Source of the DNA: CAYVUV01 sp964455095
GTDB lineage: Bacteria > Desulfobacterota > Binatia > HRBIN30 > CADEER01
DNA length: 64,000 nt
NCBI GenBank assembly: GCA_964455095.1
Contig: CAYVUV010000322.1
Span: forward strand, 1 to 64,000
Reading direction: 5' to 3'
Shown here: one piece after another, positions 16,170 through 25,629 of the stretch
Layout: the number at the start of each line of letters is the position of its first letter
Position numbering within the stretch: the stretch's first letter is position 1
The notes under the pieces: generated by a model
Told to the model about the DNA's origin: nothing
Databases searched by the model: none
The model's input: the letters and a program-made list of their open reading frames with translations, nothing else
Made by a program: the position numbers and the translations under genes

Positions 16170-17093
16170 TCATCGCACGTGTTCCCAGCTTCCGGCGGGG
16201 ATCAGCGTCGCGCAGTGGCCGGGCTGGATGAGGCCGGCGAGCATCTCGGCGCTGTCCGCGATGCGCGGACCGGGCCGGTTGCAGTAGGCGTTGCCGTCGG
16301 TGCTGTAGACACGCCGGTTGCGCACCGCCGGCAACTCGCGCCAGGCCGGGTGCGCCGTCAGCGCCGGCAGCTCGCGCCGCGTCTGCTCGAGCGTGAAGCC
16401 GCAGGGCATCAGCACGATGACGTCGGGCGCGGAGGCGACCAGCTGTTCCCAGGTGATCGCCGGGCTGTGCGCGCCCGCGGTGCCGAGCTCGTACCTGCCG
16501 CCGCCGAGCTCGACCAGCTCCGGGATCCAGTTGCCCGCCACCATCAGCGGCTCGAGCCACTCGATGCAAGCGACGCGCGGGCGGCTGCGCGCGTGTTGGA
16601 TACGCCGGCCAATGCGCTCGAAGCGCTCGCGCATCGCGGTCACCACGCTGCGACCGTTGTCCGGGCAGCCGGCTGCCGCCGCGACGCGTTCGATGTCGTC
16701 GAGCACGTCGCCGAGCCGATTGGGCTTGAGCGAGACGATCTCGACGGCGGACGGCAGCCACTGTTGCACCGCCTTCTGCACGTCGCTGAACGACACGGCG
16801 CAGACCTCGCACTGCTCCTGGGTGACGATCAGGTCGGGATCGACGGCGCGCAGTACGTCGTCCTTGATGCGATAGACGCTGAGCCCATCGCGCACCAGCC
16901 GCTGCACGCTGACGTCGATCTCCGCCGAGGTCCCGCGCGGATCGATCTTGGGCTCGGTCAACACCGGCCGGCCGGCGATGGCGGCGGGAAAGTCGCACTC
17001 GTGCGAGACGCCGACGACGCGGTCGGCCAGCCCGAGCGCACAGACGATCTCTGTCGCGCTGGGTAGCAGCGTCGCGATGCGCTGGGCTTTCAT
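16170..17093 (-). CDS. BtuF-like cobalamin/corrinoid-binding protein without signal peptide
   Basis: A 307-residue protein of the helical-backbone metal-receptor family. Evidence is the opening RIATLLPSATEIVCALGLADRVVGVSHECD, then DPDLIVTQEQCEVCAVSF, the central long helix region, and APDVIVLMPCGFTLEQT. This matches the group annotated as cobalamin-binding proteins rather than siderophore binders. There is no export signal, which is common for this cytoplasmic-looking subgroup found away from BtuCD. No BtuC, BtuD or riboswitch is in the window. It is 14 bp downstream of the zinc-ribbon gene. Role in corrinoid handling is inferred from family only. Confidence 0.75.
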   Translation of the reverse strand: MKAQRIATLLPSATEIVCALGLADRVVGVSHECDFPAAIAGRPVLTEPKIDPRGTSAEIDVSVQRLVRDGLSVYRIKDDVLRAVDPDLIVTQEQCEVCAVSFSDVQKAVQQWLPSAVEIVSLKPNRLGDVLDDIERVAAAAGCPDNGRSVVTAMRERFERIGRRIQHARSRPRVACIEWLEPLMVAGNWIPELVELGGGRYELGTAGAHSPAITWEQLVASAPDVIVLMPCGFTLEQTRRELPALTAHPAWRELPAVRNRRVYSTDGNAYCNRPGPRIADSAEMLAGLIQPGHCATLIPAGSWEHVR

Positions 17094-17107
17094 CTAACGG
17101 GCGCCGG

Positions 17108-17359
17108 TCAGGAGCGCCGCGGACGCAGTGGCGGAAGCGGCGCCGCCTGCGGCCACGCGGCCCGCTGCGGCGGCAGCGGCGCTGGCCGCTCGATCTTGTC
17201 GCCGGCGACGCTGCCGCATTGCGTGCAGACGTAGTCGAACTTCTCTCCCTCCGGCAACACCAGCAGCAAGCGCTTGCGCACCGGCATGGCCCGGCGGCAG
17301 GTCGGGCACAGCAGGAGCGATGCCTCCATCTGATCGTACGATTCGCCCGGTCCTCTCAT
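17108..17359 (-). CDS. Small zinc-ribbon protein
   Basis: An 83-residue soluble protein with one clear feature: CPTC, 28 residues, then CTQC, giving a four-cysteine zinc ribbon (about residues 18-52), followed by a Pro/Arg-rich tail. I do not recognise a characterised family. The ATG at 17359 gives MRGPGESYDQM; an upstream ATG at 17419 would add a stretch without conservation signals and is less likely. It is the first gene of the minus-strand group with the BtuF-like and SGNH genes and diverges from miaB across 136 bp, which must hold both promoters. Confidence 0.6.
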   Translation of the reverse strand: MRGPGESYDQMEASLLLCPTCRRAMPVRKRLLLVLPEGEKFDYVCTQCGSVAGDKIERPAPLPPQRAAWPQAAPLPPLRPRRS

Positions 17360-17495
17360 GATCCCTCGCCTCTTTGCATCTCCGCAGGCCAGATTGGGAG
17401 AACCCCAGCACAAAAGCAACCGCGACCGCAGCGGCAGCCCGATTGAGTTTGCACACGCCGGAACGTATACGGGGGCAGCACCTCGCGCCCCCCCA

Positions 17496-18776
<1,281 letters not shown>

Positions 18777-19031
18777 CATCAGCGCTGTCCTGCGTGACCC
18801 TGAAGGGGTCAGATCCATCAGCCCAGGGCAACGCCCTGGGTTGAGAGGGAGCGAGCGTTCATAGCCCTGAAGGGGCGCAACCCGCCGTGTGTGTCGCCCC
18901 TTCAGGGCTATGAATTACCGGTCCACCTATTCCCAGGGCGTTGCCCTGGGCTGATGAGTGTGACCCCTTTGGGGTCAAAGGCTCGGCAAAGCCTTGTCGC
19001 CGGCGCTCGCGCTGACTATCTCTTCACCGCC
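18777..19031. other. Intergenic region almost filled by one R3 fold-back element
   Basis: Between miaB and the decarboxylase gene there is no gene. The R3 element at 18795-18977 occupies most of the gap, leaving about 54 bp before the ATG at 19032, which is too little for element-independent regulation to be obvious. Confidence 0.7.
18795..18977. repeat. R3 fold-back element, copy 1 (183 bp)
   Basis: A near-complete palindrome. The ends read TGACCCTGAAGGGGTCA and TGACCCCTTTGGGGTCA, themselves small hairpins. Inside them are CAGCCCAGGGCAACGCCCTG and CCCAGGGCGTTGCCCTGGGC, and at the centre ATAGCCCTGAAGGGGCG faces CGCCCCTTCAGGGCTAT around a 15-base loop. A second copy of nearly the same length lies at 31723-31901. 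Confidence 0.88.
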
Positions 19032-20672
19032 ATGGCAGACGCACCCCAGGCAATCGGCGACTATCTCGTGCAGCGGCTCGCGGCGCACGGGGTCGAGCAT
19101 GTATTCGGCGTGCCGGGCGACTACGTGCTCGGCTTCATGGACGTGCTGCAGCGCGGGCCGCTGCGCATCATCAACACCTGCGACGAGCAGGGGGCCGGCT
19201 TCGCCGCCGACGCCTATGCGCGGCTGCGCGGGTTGGGGGTGGTCTGCATCACGTACTGCGTCGGCGGGCTCAAGATCGCCAACACCACGGCGCAGGCGTA
19301 TGCCGAGCAGTCGCCGGTGGTGGTGATCAGCGGCGCGCCGGGCACCAACGAGCGGGCGCGCAATCCGCTGCTGCACCACAAGGTGCGCGACTTCGACACC
19401 CAGCTGAAGGTCTTCCAGGAGCTGACGGTGGCCTCGGCGGTGCTCAGCGATCCGGAGACGGCCTGTCGCGAGATCGACCGCGTGCTGGCCACGGCCGTGC
19501 GCACGCGCCGGCCGGTGTACCTCGAGCTGCCGCGCGACGTGGTGGCGGCGATCGCCACGGCGCCACCGCCGCCGCGCCCGCCCGCGGAGGTCAGCGATCC
19601 CGAGACGCTGGGCGAGGCGTTGCGCGAAGCCGTCGCCATGATCGACGGGGCGCGACAGCCGGTGATCATCGCGGGCGTCGAGCTGCACCGCTTCGGTCTG
19701 CAGGACGCGCTGCTGCGCCTCATCGAGCAGACCGAGATTCCGGTCGCGGCGACGCTGCTGAGCAAATCCGTCATCGCCGAGTCGCACCCGCGCTACCTCG
19801 GCGTCTACGAAGGGGCGATCGGGCGCGAGGACGTGCGCGCCTACGTCGAGTCGAGCGACTGCCTGGTGCTGCTCGGTGCGCCGATGAGCGACATCGATCT
19901 CGGCGTCTTCACCGCCCGGCTCGAGCAGTCGCGCTCGATTGCGGTCACCAGCGAAAAGGTCTCGATCCGTTACCATTCGTACGAGCACGTGCGGCTGCAC
20001 GACTTCGTCAGCGGCCTGCTCGCCGCTCCCCTGCGGTGCCGCACGCCGGAGCCGATCCCCAACCCGGCGCCGCCGCGCCCGTTCGTCGCCGTGCCCGGCG
20101 CGCCGGTGACGGTGCAGCGCTTGTTTCAACGGCTCGACGCGTTTCTCGACGACGATACGGTGGTCATCGCCGATCCCGGCGACGCGCTGCTCGCCGGCGC
20201 CGATCTGTTCATCCACACCCGCACGGAGTTTCTCTCGCCGGCGTACTACACCTCGCTCGGCTTCGCCGTCCCCGCCAGCCTCGGCGCGCAGCTCGCCAAC
20301 CCGCGCCTGCGCCCGCTGGTGCTGGTCGGCGACGGGGCCTTCCAGATGACGGGCATGGAGCTGTCGACCATTGCGCGCTTCGGGCTGAACCCGATCGTCG
20401 TCGTGCTGAACAACGCCGGCTACGGCACCGAACGGCCGATGCTCGACGGCACGTTCAACGACGTGCTGGTGTGGCGCTACAGCCGCATTCCCGAGCTGCT
20501 CGGCGCCGGCCGCGGCTACGACGTCGCGACCGAAGAGCAGCTCGACGCGGCCCTCGCCGCCGCGCGGGCCGACACCAGCGGCTTCTCGATCCTCGACGTG
20601 CACCTCGGGCGCGACGACCTCTCTCCGGCGCTGCAGCGGCTCACCGCCACCCTCGGCCGGCGTGTGCGCTGA
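19032..20672 (+). CDS. Thiamine-diphosphate 2-oxo acid decarboxylase (pyruvate/indolepyruvate decarboxylase-like)
   Basis: Predicted to decarboxylate a 2-oxo acid to an aldehyde. The 546 residues have the three-domain TPP-enzyme layout. The N-terminal pyrimidine domain has GVPGDYVLGFMD and CDEQGAGFAADAYAR with the conserved Glu that activates the cofactor; NPLLHHKV supplies the adjacent His pair typical of pyruvate and indolepyruvate decarboxylases; the C-terminal domain has GDGAFQMTGMELSTIARFGL and LNNAGYGTE, the GDG...NN cofactor motif. Pyruvate, phenylpyruvate and indolepyruvate are all possible substrates. The ATG at 19032 is chosen because the longer frame begins within repeat DNA. The nth gene starts four bases after its stop. 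Confidence 0.85.
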   Translation: MADAPQAIGDYLVQRLAAHGVEHVFGVPGDYVLGFMDVLQRGPLRIINTCDEQGAGFAADAYARLRGLGVVCITYCVGGLKIANTTAQAYAEQSPVVVISGAPGTNERARNPLLHHKVRDFDTQLKVFQELTVASAVLSDPETACREIDRVLATAVRTRRPVYLELPRDVVAAIATAPPPPRPPAEVSDPETLGEALREAVAMIDGARQPVIIAGVELHRFGLQDALLRLIEQTEIPVAATLLSKSVIAESHPRYLGVYEGAIGREDVRAYVESSDCLVLLGAPMSDIDLGVFTARLEQSRSIAVTSEKVSIRYHSYEHVRLHDFVSGLLAAPLRCRTPEPIPNPAPPRPFVAVPGAPVTVQRLFQRLDAFLDDDTVVIADPGDALLAGADLFIHTRTEFLSPAYYTSLGFAVPASLGAQLANPRLRPLVLVGDGAFQMTGMELSTIARFGLNPIVVVLNNAGYGTERPMLDGTFNDVLVWRYSRIPELLGAGRGYDVATEEQLDAALAAARADTSGFSILDVHLGRDDLSPALQRLTATLGRRVR

Positions 20673-20676
20673 CCGG

Positions 20677-21339
20677 ATGACGCGGGCCGAGAAAGCGGAG
20701 CGCATTCAGCGCATCCTCGACGAGCTGTACCCGGAGACGCCGATTCCGCTCGCACACCGCGACCCGTACACGTTGTTGGTCGCGGTGCTGCTCTCGGCGC
20801 AGTGCACGGACGTGCGCGTCAACCAGATCACGCCGCACCTGTTTGCGCGCGCCGCGACGCCGGCCGATATGGCGCGGCTGTCGGTGAAGGAGATCGCCGC
20901 CATCGTGCGCCCGTGCGGCCTGGCGCCGGCCAAGTCGAAGGCCATCGCCGCGCTGTCGCGCATCCTGGTCGACGAGCACGGCGGCCGCGTGCCGGATTCC
21001 TTCGCCGCGCTCGAAGCGCTGCCAGGTGTCGGGCACAAGACCGCCAGCGTCGTCATGTCGCAGGCCTTCGGCCAGCCCGCGTTTCCGGTCGACACGCACA
21101 TTCACCGCCTGGCCGCGCGCTGGGGCCTCTCGCCTGGCACCAACGTGGTGCGCACGGAACGCGACTTGAAGCGCGCCTTCCCGCGCCAGTCGTGGAACCG
21201 CCTGCACCTGCAGATCATCTACTTCGGGCGTCAGTTCTGCCCCGCCCGCGGCCACGACCTGAGCGGCTGCCCGATCTGCTCGTGGGCCGCGTCGAAGGCG
21301 CGCATCAAGGCAGGCGGGAAAACCCCACCGCGGCGGTGA
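20677..21339 (+). CDS. nth: Endonuclease III, variant lacking one Fe-S cysteine
   Basis: Bifunctional DNA glycosylase/AP lyase for oxidised pyrimidines. The 220-residue protein has LLSAQCTD near residue 40, the helix-hairpin-helix LPGVGHKTA with catalytic Lys121, and VDTHIHR with Asp139. The C-terminal cluster region is unusual: C188, C198 and C201 (spacing 9 and 2) are present, but the fourth cysteine of the usual C-x6-C-x2-C-x5-C [4Fe-4S] site is missing, replaced by CSWAASK. The ATG at 20677 is four bases after the decarboxylase stop; a GTG at 20662 is an alternative. The gene is co-directional with lexA, 59 bp downstream. Confidence 0.9.
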   Translation: MTRAEKAERIQRILDELYPETPIPLAHRDPYTLLVAVLLSAQCTDVRVNQITPHLFARAATPADMARLSVKEIAAIVRPCGLAPAKSKAIAALSRILVDEHGGRVPDSFAALEALPGVGHKTASVVMSQAFGQPAFPVDTHIHRLAARWGLSPGTNVVRTERDLKRAFPRQSWNRLHLQIIYFGRQFCPARGHDLSGCPICSWAASKARIKAGGKTPPRR

Positions 21340-21398
21340 TTGCGTCTTCGCCGAATCTTCGCTATCGGTCCTCCGTAGGCAGGAGGGAGGGCGAGCCG

Positions 21399-22001
21399 GT
21401 GTTCTTGACCAAACGGCAGAAGGAGCTGTTCGACTACCTCGAGGGCTACCTGGCCCGCAAAGGCTACGCGCCGACGCTCGAAGAGATCGGCGCCCACTTC
21501 CACCTGCGCTCGCTGGCGACGGTGCACAAGCACCTGAGCAACCTGGAAGGGAAGGGCCTCATCCGCCGCACGTGGAATCACAGCCGCGCCATCGAGCTGG
21601 TGTCGCAGCGCCGCGCTTCGGTCGCCGTCGAGCTGCCGCTGCTCGGACGCGTTGCCGCCGGCCAGCCGATCGAGGCGCTGGAACAGACTGATACCATTGC
21701 GGTGCCGGAGGAGTTCATCCGCCGGCAGAACACCTATGTTCTGCGCGTCGTCGGCGCCTCCATGATTGACGACGGCATCTTCGACGGCGATTACATCGTC
21801 GTCGAGGAACGCCCGGTGGCGGAGAACGGCGAGACGGTGGTGGCCAACCTGGGCGGTGAAGCGACCGTCAAGCGCTTCTACCGCGAGAAGGGCGGCATGA
21901 TCCGCCTGCAGCCGGCCAACGAGCGCATGCCGCCGATCCTCGCCCGCGCCAAGGACGTCGAGATCCGCGGCGTCGTCGTCGCGGTGATGCGCAAGTACTG
22001 A
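21399..22001 (+). CDS. lexA: LexA SOS-response repressor
   Basis: Transcriptional repressor that self-cleaves with RecA filaments after DNA damage. The 200 residues have an N-terminal winged helix (LTKRQKELFDYLEGYLARKG ... TVHKHLSNLEGKGLIRR) and a C-terminal S24 peptidase domain. The cleavage bond is Ala87-Gly88 in RVAAGQP; the catalytic dyad is Ser121 (GASMIDDGIFDGDY) and Lys158 (ATVKRF). The GTG at 21399 is chosen because AGGAGGGAGG ends nine bases before it. It follows nth by 59 bp, and I see no classical CTGT-N8-ACAG or GAAC-N4-GTTC palindrome in that gap, so its own operator type is unclear. Confidence 0.93.
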   Translation: MFLTKRQKELFDYLEGYLARKGYAPTLEEIGAHFHLRSLATVHKHLSNLEGKGLIRRTWNHSRAIELVSQRRASVAVELPLLGRVAAGQPIEALEQTDTIAVPEEFIRRQNTYVLRVVGASMIDDGIFDGDYIVVEERPVAENGETVVANLGGEATVKRFYREKGGMIRLQPANERMPPILARAKDVEIRGVVVAVMRKY

Positions 22002-22013
22002 ACCCCGGCCGTC

Positions 22014-22041
22014 TTGACTGCGCGCGCCCGCCGCGGATAGG
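22014..22041 (+). promoter_or_regulatory. Possible sigma70-type promoter for the HMGCS-like/thiolase pair
   Basis: TTGACT (22014-22019) and GATAGG (22036-22041) are separated by 16 bp in the gap after lexA, about 86 bp before the ATG at 22128. The -10 box is a weak match, so this is only a suggestion from spacing and position. Confidence 0.35.
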
Positions 22042-22127
22042 TTTCTCAAACACTCGTTTCAGGCCACGCGCGGCCGACCCAACGGCGCCAGCGCGTTTCC
22101 TCACTGCGAAAGATTCAGGTGCGTCGA

Positions 22128-23546
22128 ATGGTCGGGATCAGATCGTACGGGGCGTACGTCCCCATGCTGCGGTTGCCGCTCGGGGCGATTTCCGGTGGCG
22201 GCCGCAAGGCGAGCGGCGGTGGCGGCGAGAAGGCGATTGCCTACTTCGACGAGGACAGCATCACCATGGCGGTCGCCGCGGCCACCGATTGCCTGCGCGG
22301 CATCGACCGCGCCTCGGTGGGCGGCCTGCTGTTCGCGTCGACCACGTACCCGTTCAAGGAGAAGCAGGGCGCCAGCATGATCGCCAAGGCGCTCGACCTG
22401 CCGCGCGAGGTGGCGACCGCGGATTTCGCCGGCTCGCTGCGCGCCGGCACCACGGCCCTGCGCGCTGGGCTCGACGCCGTCAAGGCGGGCTCGGCGAACA
22501 ATGTCCTCGTCGTCGCCAGCGACTGCCGCATGGGCGCGCCGCGCTCGGCGCTGGAGCGCAACGTCGGCGACGGCGCCGCCGCCCTGTTGATCAGCGACCG
22601 CGACATCGCCGCGACCGTCGACCACCAGCACACCATCGTCGAAGAGATCATCGACGTGTGGCGCAGCGAGGGCGATCCCTTCGTGCATACCTGGGAGGAT
22701 CGCTTCGTCGTCGAGCACGGCTACCGCGACAGCGTCACCGCGGTGGTGAAGGGGCTGCTGGCGAAGGCGGGGTTGACGGCGAAGGACTTCGCCAAGGTCG
22801 CCCTCTACGGCCCCGACGCGCGCAGCCATGCCACCGTGGCGCGGGCGCTCGGGCTCGACGCCAAGACGCAGGTGCAGGACCCGTTCTTCGGCCGCCTCGG
22901 CAATACCGGCGCCGCGTTTACGCTGATGCTGCTGGTGGCGGCGCTGGAGAACGCCAAACCCGGCGACCGCTTGATGGCCGTCAGCTACGGCGACGGGGCC
23001 GACGCCTTCACGCTGCAGGTGGCGGAGCCGGTGAAGGGCCTCACCGACCGGCGCGGCATGCGCTGGCACCTCGAGCGCCGCACGGAGATGGACAACTACG
23101 ACAAGTACCTGAGCTTCCGTCACCTGCAGGCGAGCGAGCACGACCGCCGCGCCGGCGGCGGCGTCTCGGCGACCATCCACTACCGCGACCGCGACGAGGA
23201 CATCAGCTTCCACGGCCAGCGCTGCCGCCGCTGCGGCACCATGCAGTTTCCGTTTCAACGCGTGTGCTTCAGCTGCTTCGCGCGTGACGAGTTCGAACCC
23301 GTGCGCCTCTCGGACCGCACTGGCAAGGTGATGTCGCACACCTTCGATTTCTTCGCCGGCAGCCCGGATCCGCCGCTCATCGTCACGATGATCGAAGCGG
23401 AGGGCGGCGCGCGGGTGTACCTGCAGATGTCCGATGCCTCGCCGCGCGAGGTCAAGCTCGACTTGCCGGTGGAGTTCATCTTCCGCAAGATTCACGAGTA
23501 CGGCGGCACGCCGAACTATTTCTGGAAGTGCACCCCGGTGCGCTGA
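22128..23546 (+). CDS. HMG-CoA-synthase-like protein fused to a DUF35 Zn-ribbon/OB-fold domain
   Basis: The 472 residues combine two modules. Residues 1 to about 340 have the HMG-CoA synthase fold (GIRSYGAYVPMLRLPL at the start, GNTGAAFTLMLLVAALENAKPGDRLMAVSYGDGADAF later). Residues about 360-472 form a DUF35 domain with zinc-ribbon cysteines RCRRCG and CFSC, then an OB fold. The synthase active site looks altered: the Cys position reads SLRAGT instead of the usual CKAGT, the Glu region reads TTYPF, and the HQPN region reads YGPD. In archaea, DUF35 proteins bridge a thiolase and HMG-CoA synthase, and in steroid and benzylsuccinate degradation they partner thiolase-fold enzymes. A thiolase gene follows by 31 bp. 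The fusion may be scaffold or non-condensing partner. Confidence 0.75.
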   Translation: MVGIRSYGAYVPMLRLPLGAISGGGRKASGGGGEKAIAYFDEDSITMAVAAATDCLRGIDRASVGGLLFASTTYPFKEKQGASMIAKALDLPREVATADFAGSLRAGTTALRAGLDAVKAGSANNVLVVASDCRMGAPRSALERNVGDGAAALLISDRDIAATVDHQHTIVEEIIDVWRSEGDPFVHTWEDRFVVEHGYRDSVTAVVKGLLAKAGLTAKDFAKVALYGPDARSHATVARALGLDAKTQVQDPFFGRLGNTGAAFTLMLLVAALENAKPGDRLMAVSYGDGADAFTLQVAEPVKGLTDRRGMRWHLERRTEMDNYDKYLSFRHLQASEHDRRAGGGVSATIHYRDRDEDISFHGQRCRRCGTMQFPFQRVCFSCFARDEFEPVRLSDRTGKVMSHTFDFFAGSPDPPLIVTMIEAEGGARVYLQMSDASPREVKLDLPVEFIFRKIHEYGGTPNYFWKCTPVR

Positions 23547-23577
23547 GCGCGCCGTTGCAGGGCTGAAGGAGCTGTCG

Positions 23578-24735
23578 ATGAATCCAGATGCGATCCGGGA
23601 CAAAGTCGCCATCGTCGGGATGGGGTGCTGCAAGTTCGGCGAGAATTGGGACAAGGCGCCGGAGGACATGATCGTCGAGGCCGCCTTCGAGGCCTACGAG
23701 GACGCCGGCATCGAGAACCCGCAGGAGCAGATCGAAGCGGTGTTCTGCGGCGCCGTCTATCCCTCGCGCGGCACCGCCGAAGTGGCCGACTCGCTCAAGC
23801 TCTACGGCAAGCCCGTCAGCATGGTGCAGAACTACTGCGCCACCGGCACCGACGCCTTCCGCTTCGGCGTCTTCTCCGTCGCGTGCGGCCTGTACGACAC
23901 GGTGCTGGTGGTCGGGTTCGACAAGCCGAAGGACCGCGGCGTCTCGGGCCCGAGCGTGCAGACCACTGGCGTGCGCGGCCTGCCGATGACGCCGGCGGGT
24001 TGGTTCTCGCTCTGCGCCGCGCGCTACTTCGAGACCTACGGCGCCGGGCGCGAGGACCTCGCCAAGATCGCCGTGAAGAACCACCACAACGGCACGCTGG
24101 CGCCGAAGTCGATGCTCAAGAAGGAGATTACGGTCGAGGAAGCGCTCAAGGCGCCGATCATCTCGTGGCCGTTCGGACTCTACGACTGCTGCGCGCAGTC
24201 GGACGGCGCGGCAGTGGCGGTGCTGACTCGCCGCGAGCTGGCCAAGAGCTTCCGCGACGACTTCGTCCTGGTCAAGGCAGTAGCGATCGCGTTGGCGCCC
24301 AACCCGCAATCCGACCCGTCGTTCGACTTCCTGCGCTGGAAGCCGACCGTCTACGCGGCGCAGCAGGCCTACGAGCAGGCCGGCATCACCAACCCGTTCA
24401 AGGAGCTCGACATCGCCCAGGTGCACGACTGCTTCACGCTCACCGAGCTGCTGACCTACGAGGATCTCGGCCTGTGCGAGAAGGGCGCCGCCAAGGATCA
24501 CATTTCCAGCGGCACGTTCGCGCTCGACGGCGAGCTGCCGGTGAATACCGACGGCGGGCTGAAGACCTTCGGCCATCCGACCGGTGCCACCGGCGTGCGC
24601 ATGATCTACGAGAACTACAAGCAGCTGCAGGGCAAGGCGGGCGAGCGCCAGGTGAAGAACGTCACCCGCGCGCTGAGCCACAACATCGGCGGGGCGCCGC
24701 AAGCTTGCGGCATCAGCATCATCGGCCGCGATTGA
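23578..24735 (+). CDS. SCP2-type thiolase / acetyl-CoA acetyltransferase-like protein
   Basis: A 385-residue thiolase-fold enzyme predicted to cleave or form a carbon-carbon bond on a CoA thioester. Visible motifs: QNYCATGTDAFRFG with the nucleophile Cys, VHDCFTLTELLTYEDLGL (the HDCF motif of the SCP-x group), GGLKTFGHPTGATGVRM with the catalytic His, and QACGISIIG near the end. It lacks the NEAFA motif of ordinary thiolase I/II, so it belongs with SCP2-like thiolases and retro-aldolases that need a DUF35 partner. The preceding HMGCS-DUF35 fusion is 31 bp upstream and surely co-expressed. The ATG follows GGCTGAAGGAG at good spacing. The acyl substrate (steroid side chain, branched or aromatic acid) is unknown. 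Confidence 0.82.
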   Translation: MNPDAIRDKVAIVGMGCCKFGENWDKAPEDMIVEAAFEAYEDAGIENPQEQIEAVFCGAVYPSRGTAEVADSLKLYGKPVSMVQNYCATGTDAFRFGVFSVACGLYDTVLVVGFDKPKDRGVSGPSVQTTGVRGLPMTPAGWFSLCAARYFETYGAGREDLAKIAVKNHHNGTLAPKSMLKKEITVEEALKAPIISWPFGLYDCCAQSDGAAVAVLTRRELAKSFRDDFVLVKAVAIALAPNPQSDPSFDFLRWKPTVYAAQQAYEQAGITNPFKELDIAQVHDCFTLTELLTYEDLGLCEKGAAKDHISSGTFALDGELPVNTDGGLKTFGHPTGATGVRMIYENYKQLQGKAGERQVKNVTRALSHNIGGAPQACGISIIGRD

Positions 24736-24775
24736 GCTGAAACAGATCTATTGGTGCGCTTCGCGGTTGTTTCTA

Positions 24776-24908
24776 AACCCCCCATCCAAACCTTCCCCCG
24801 CAGGGGGGGAAGGCTTTAGGACTCCGGCTCCTTCCCCCTCGGGGGAAGGATTTCCGCCTCCGGCTTCCTCCCCCTCGACGGGGGAGGATTGAGGTGGGGG
24901 TGATTCAA
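24776..24908. repeat. R2-family element, three-hairpin copy in reverse orientation
   Basis: It reads CCCCCCATCCAAA, a CCTTCCCCC/GGGGGGAAGG hairpin, GACTCCGGCT, an extra CCTTCCCCCTCGGGGGAAGG hairpin with TTTCCGCCTCCGGCTT, then CCTCCCCCTCGACGGGGGAGG and ATTGAGGTGGGGGTGATTCA. Apart from the extra middle module it is the reverse complement of 15078-15171. It fills the gap between the thiolase gene and the HAD gene. Confidence 0.85.
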
Positions 24909-24933
24909 AGTGGCCCTGCCTCCGAGATCTCTC

Positions 24934-25569
24934 ATGCTGCGCGCCGTTCTGTGGGACAACGACGGTGTGTTGGTCGACACCGAGGAGCTGTACTTCCGCG
25001 CCTCGCGCGAGGTGCTGGCTGGCGCCGGGATCGAGTTGACCCGGGCGCACTACATGGATGTGTCGATGCGCCAGGGGCTCAGCGTGTTCGACCTCGCGGC
25101 GGCGCAGGGGGTCGACGCCGAGCGCATCGAGCAACTGCGCCTGGCGCGCAACGATCTCTACGGCCGGCTGGTGAGCGCCGGCAATCTGGTGATCGACGGG
25201 GTTGCCGAAACCCTGCGCGCGTTGCACGGCCGGGTCGCGATGGGCATCGTCACCAGCTCGCGGCGCGACCACTTCGAGTTGATCCACGCCACCACCGGTC
25301 TGCTGCCGTACTTCGACTTCGTCCTGACGCGAGAAGACTTCGTCCAATCGAAGCCACACCCCGACGCTTATCTCGCAGCGCTCGAGCGCGGTGGGCTGCA
25401 CGCCGACGAGTGCGTCGCCGTGGAGGATTCCGAGCGCGGCCTGGTCGCCGCCACCGCGGCGGGCCTGCGCTGCCTGGTGGTGCCGACCGCACTGACGCGC
25501 GGCAGCGACTTTCGCGCCGCGCACAAAGTCCTGCGCGACGTGCGCGAAGTCGTCGCCGAGATCAGATAG
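24934..25569 (+). CDS. HAD-superfamily phosphatase (phosphoglycolate phosphatase / beta-phosphoglucomutase-like)
   Basis: A 211-residue subfamily IA HAD hydrolase. Motif I is LWDNDGVLVDTE, with Asn where most members have Phe or Leu between the two aspartates. The cap domain runs about residues 15-85. Motif II is VTSSRRD, motif III the Lys in SKPHPDAYLAALE, and motif IV VEDSERGLVAATAAG. This is the general pattern of phosphatases and beta-phosphoglucomutases acting on small phospho-sugars. The MalQ gene starts 60 bp downstream on the same strand, which would fit sugar-phosphate metabolism, but no specific substrate can be assigned. A GTG at 24910 is an alternative start. Confidence 0.85.
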   Translation: MLRAVLWDNDGVLVDTEELYFRASREVLAGAGIELTRAHYMDVSMRQGLSVFDLAAAQGVDAERIEQLRLARNDLYGRLVSAGNLVIDGVAETLRALHGRVAMGIVTSSRRDHFELIHATTGLLPYFDFVLTREDFVQSKPHPDAYLAALERGGLHADECVAVEDSERGLVAATAAGLRCLVVPTALTRGSDFRAAHKVLRDVREVVAEIR

Positions 25570-25629
25570 CGAAAGCGGTCGGCCCCCCCGGCTAGAACCG
25601 CGCGCCCGAATCCGGATACTGAGGCGCGG

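Noticed and set aside
16170..17093. Cobalamin riboswitch near the BtuF-like gene
   Set aside because: The upstream gene is only 14 bp away and the 136-bp divergent region before the zinc-ribbon gene shows no B12-box-like sequence.
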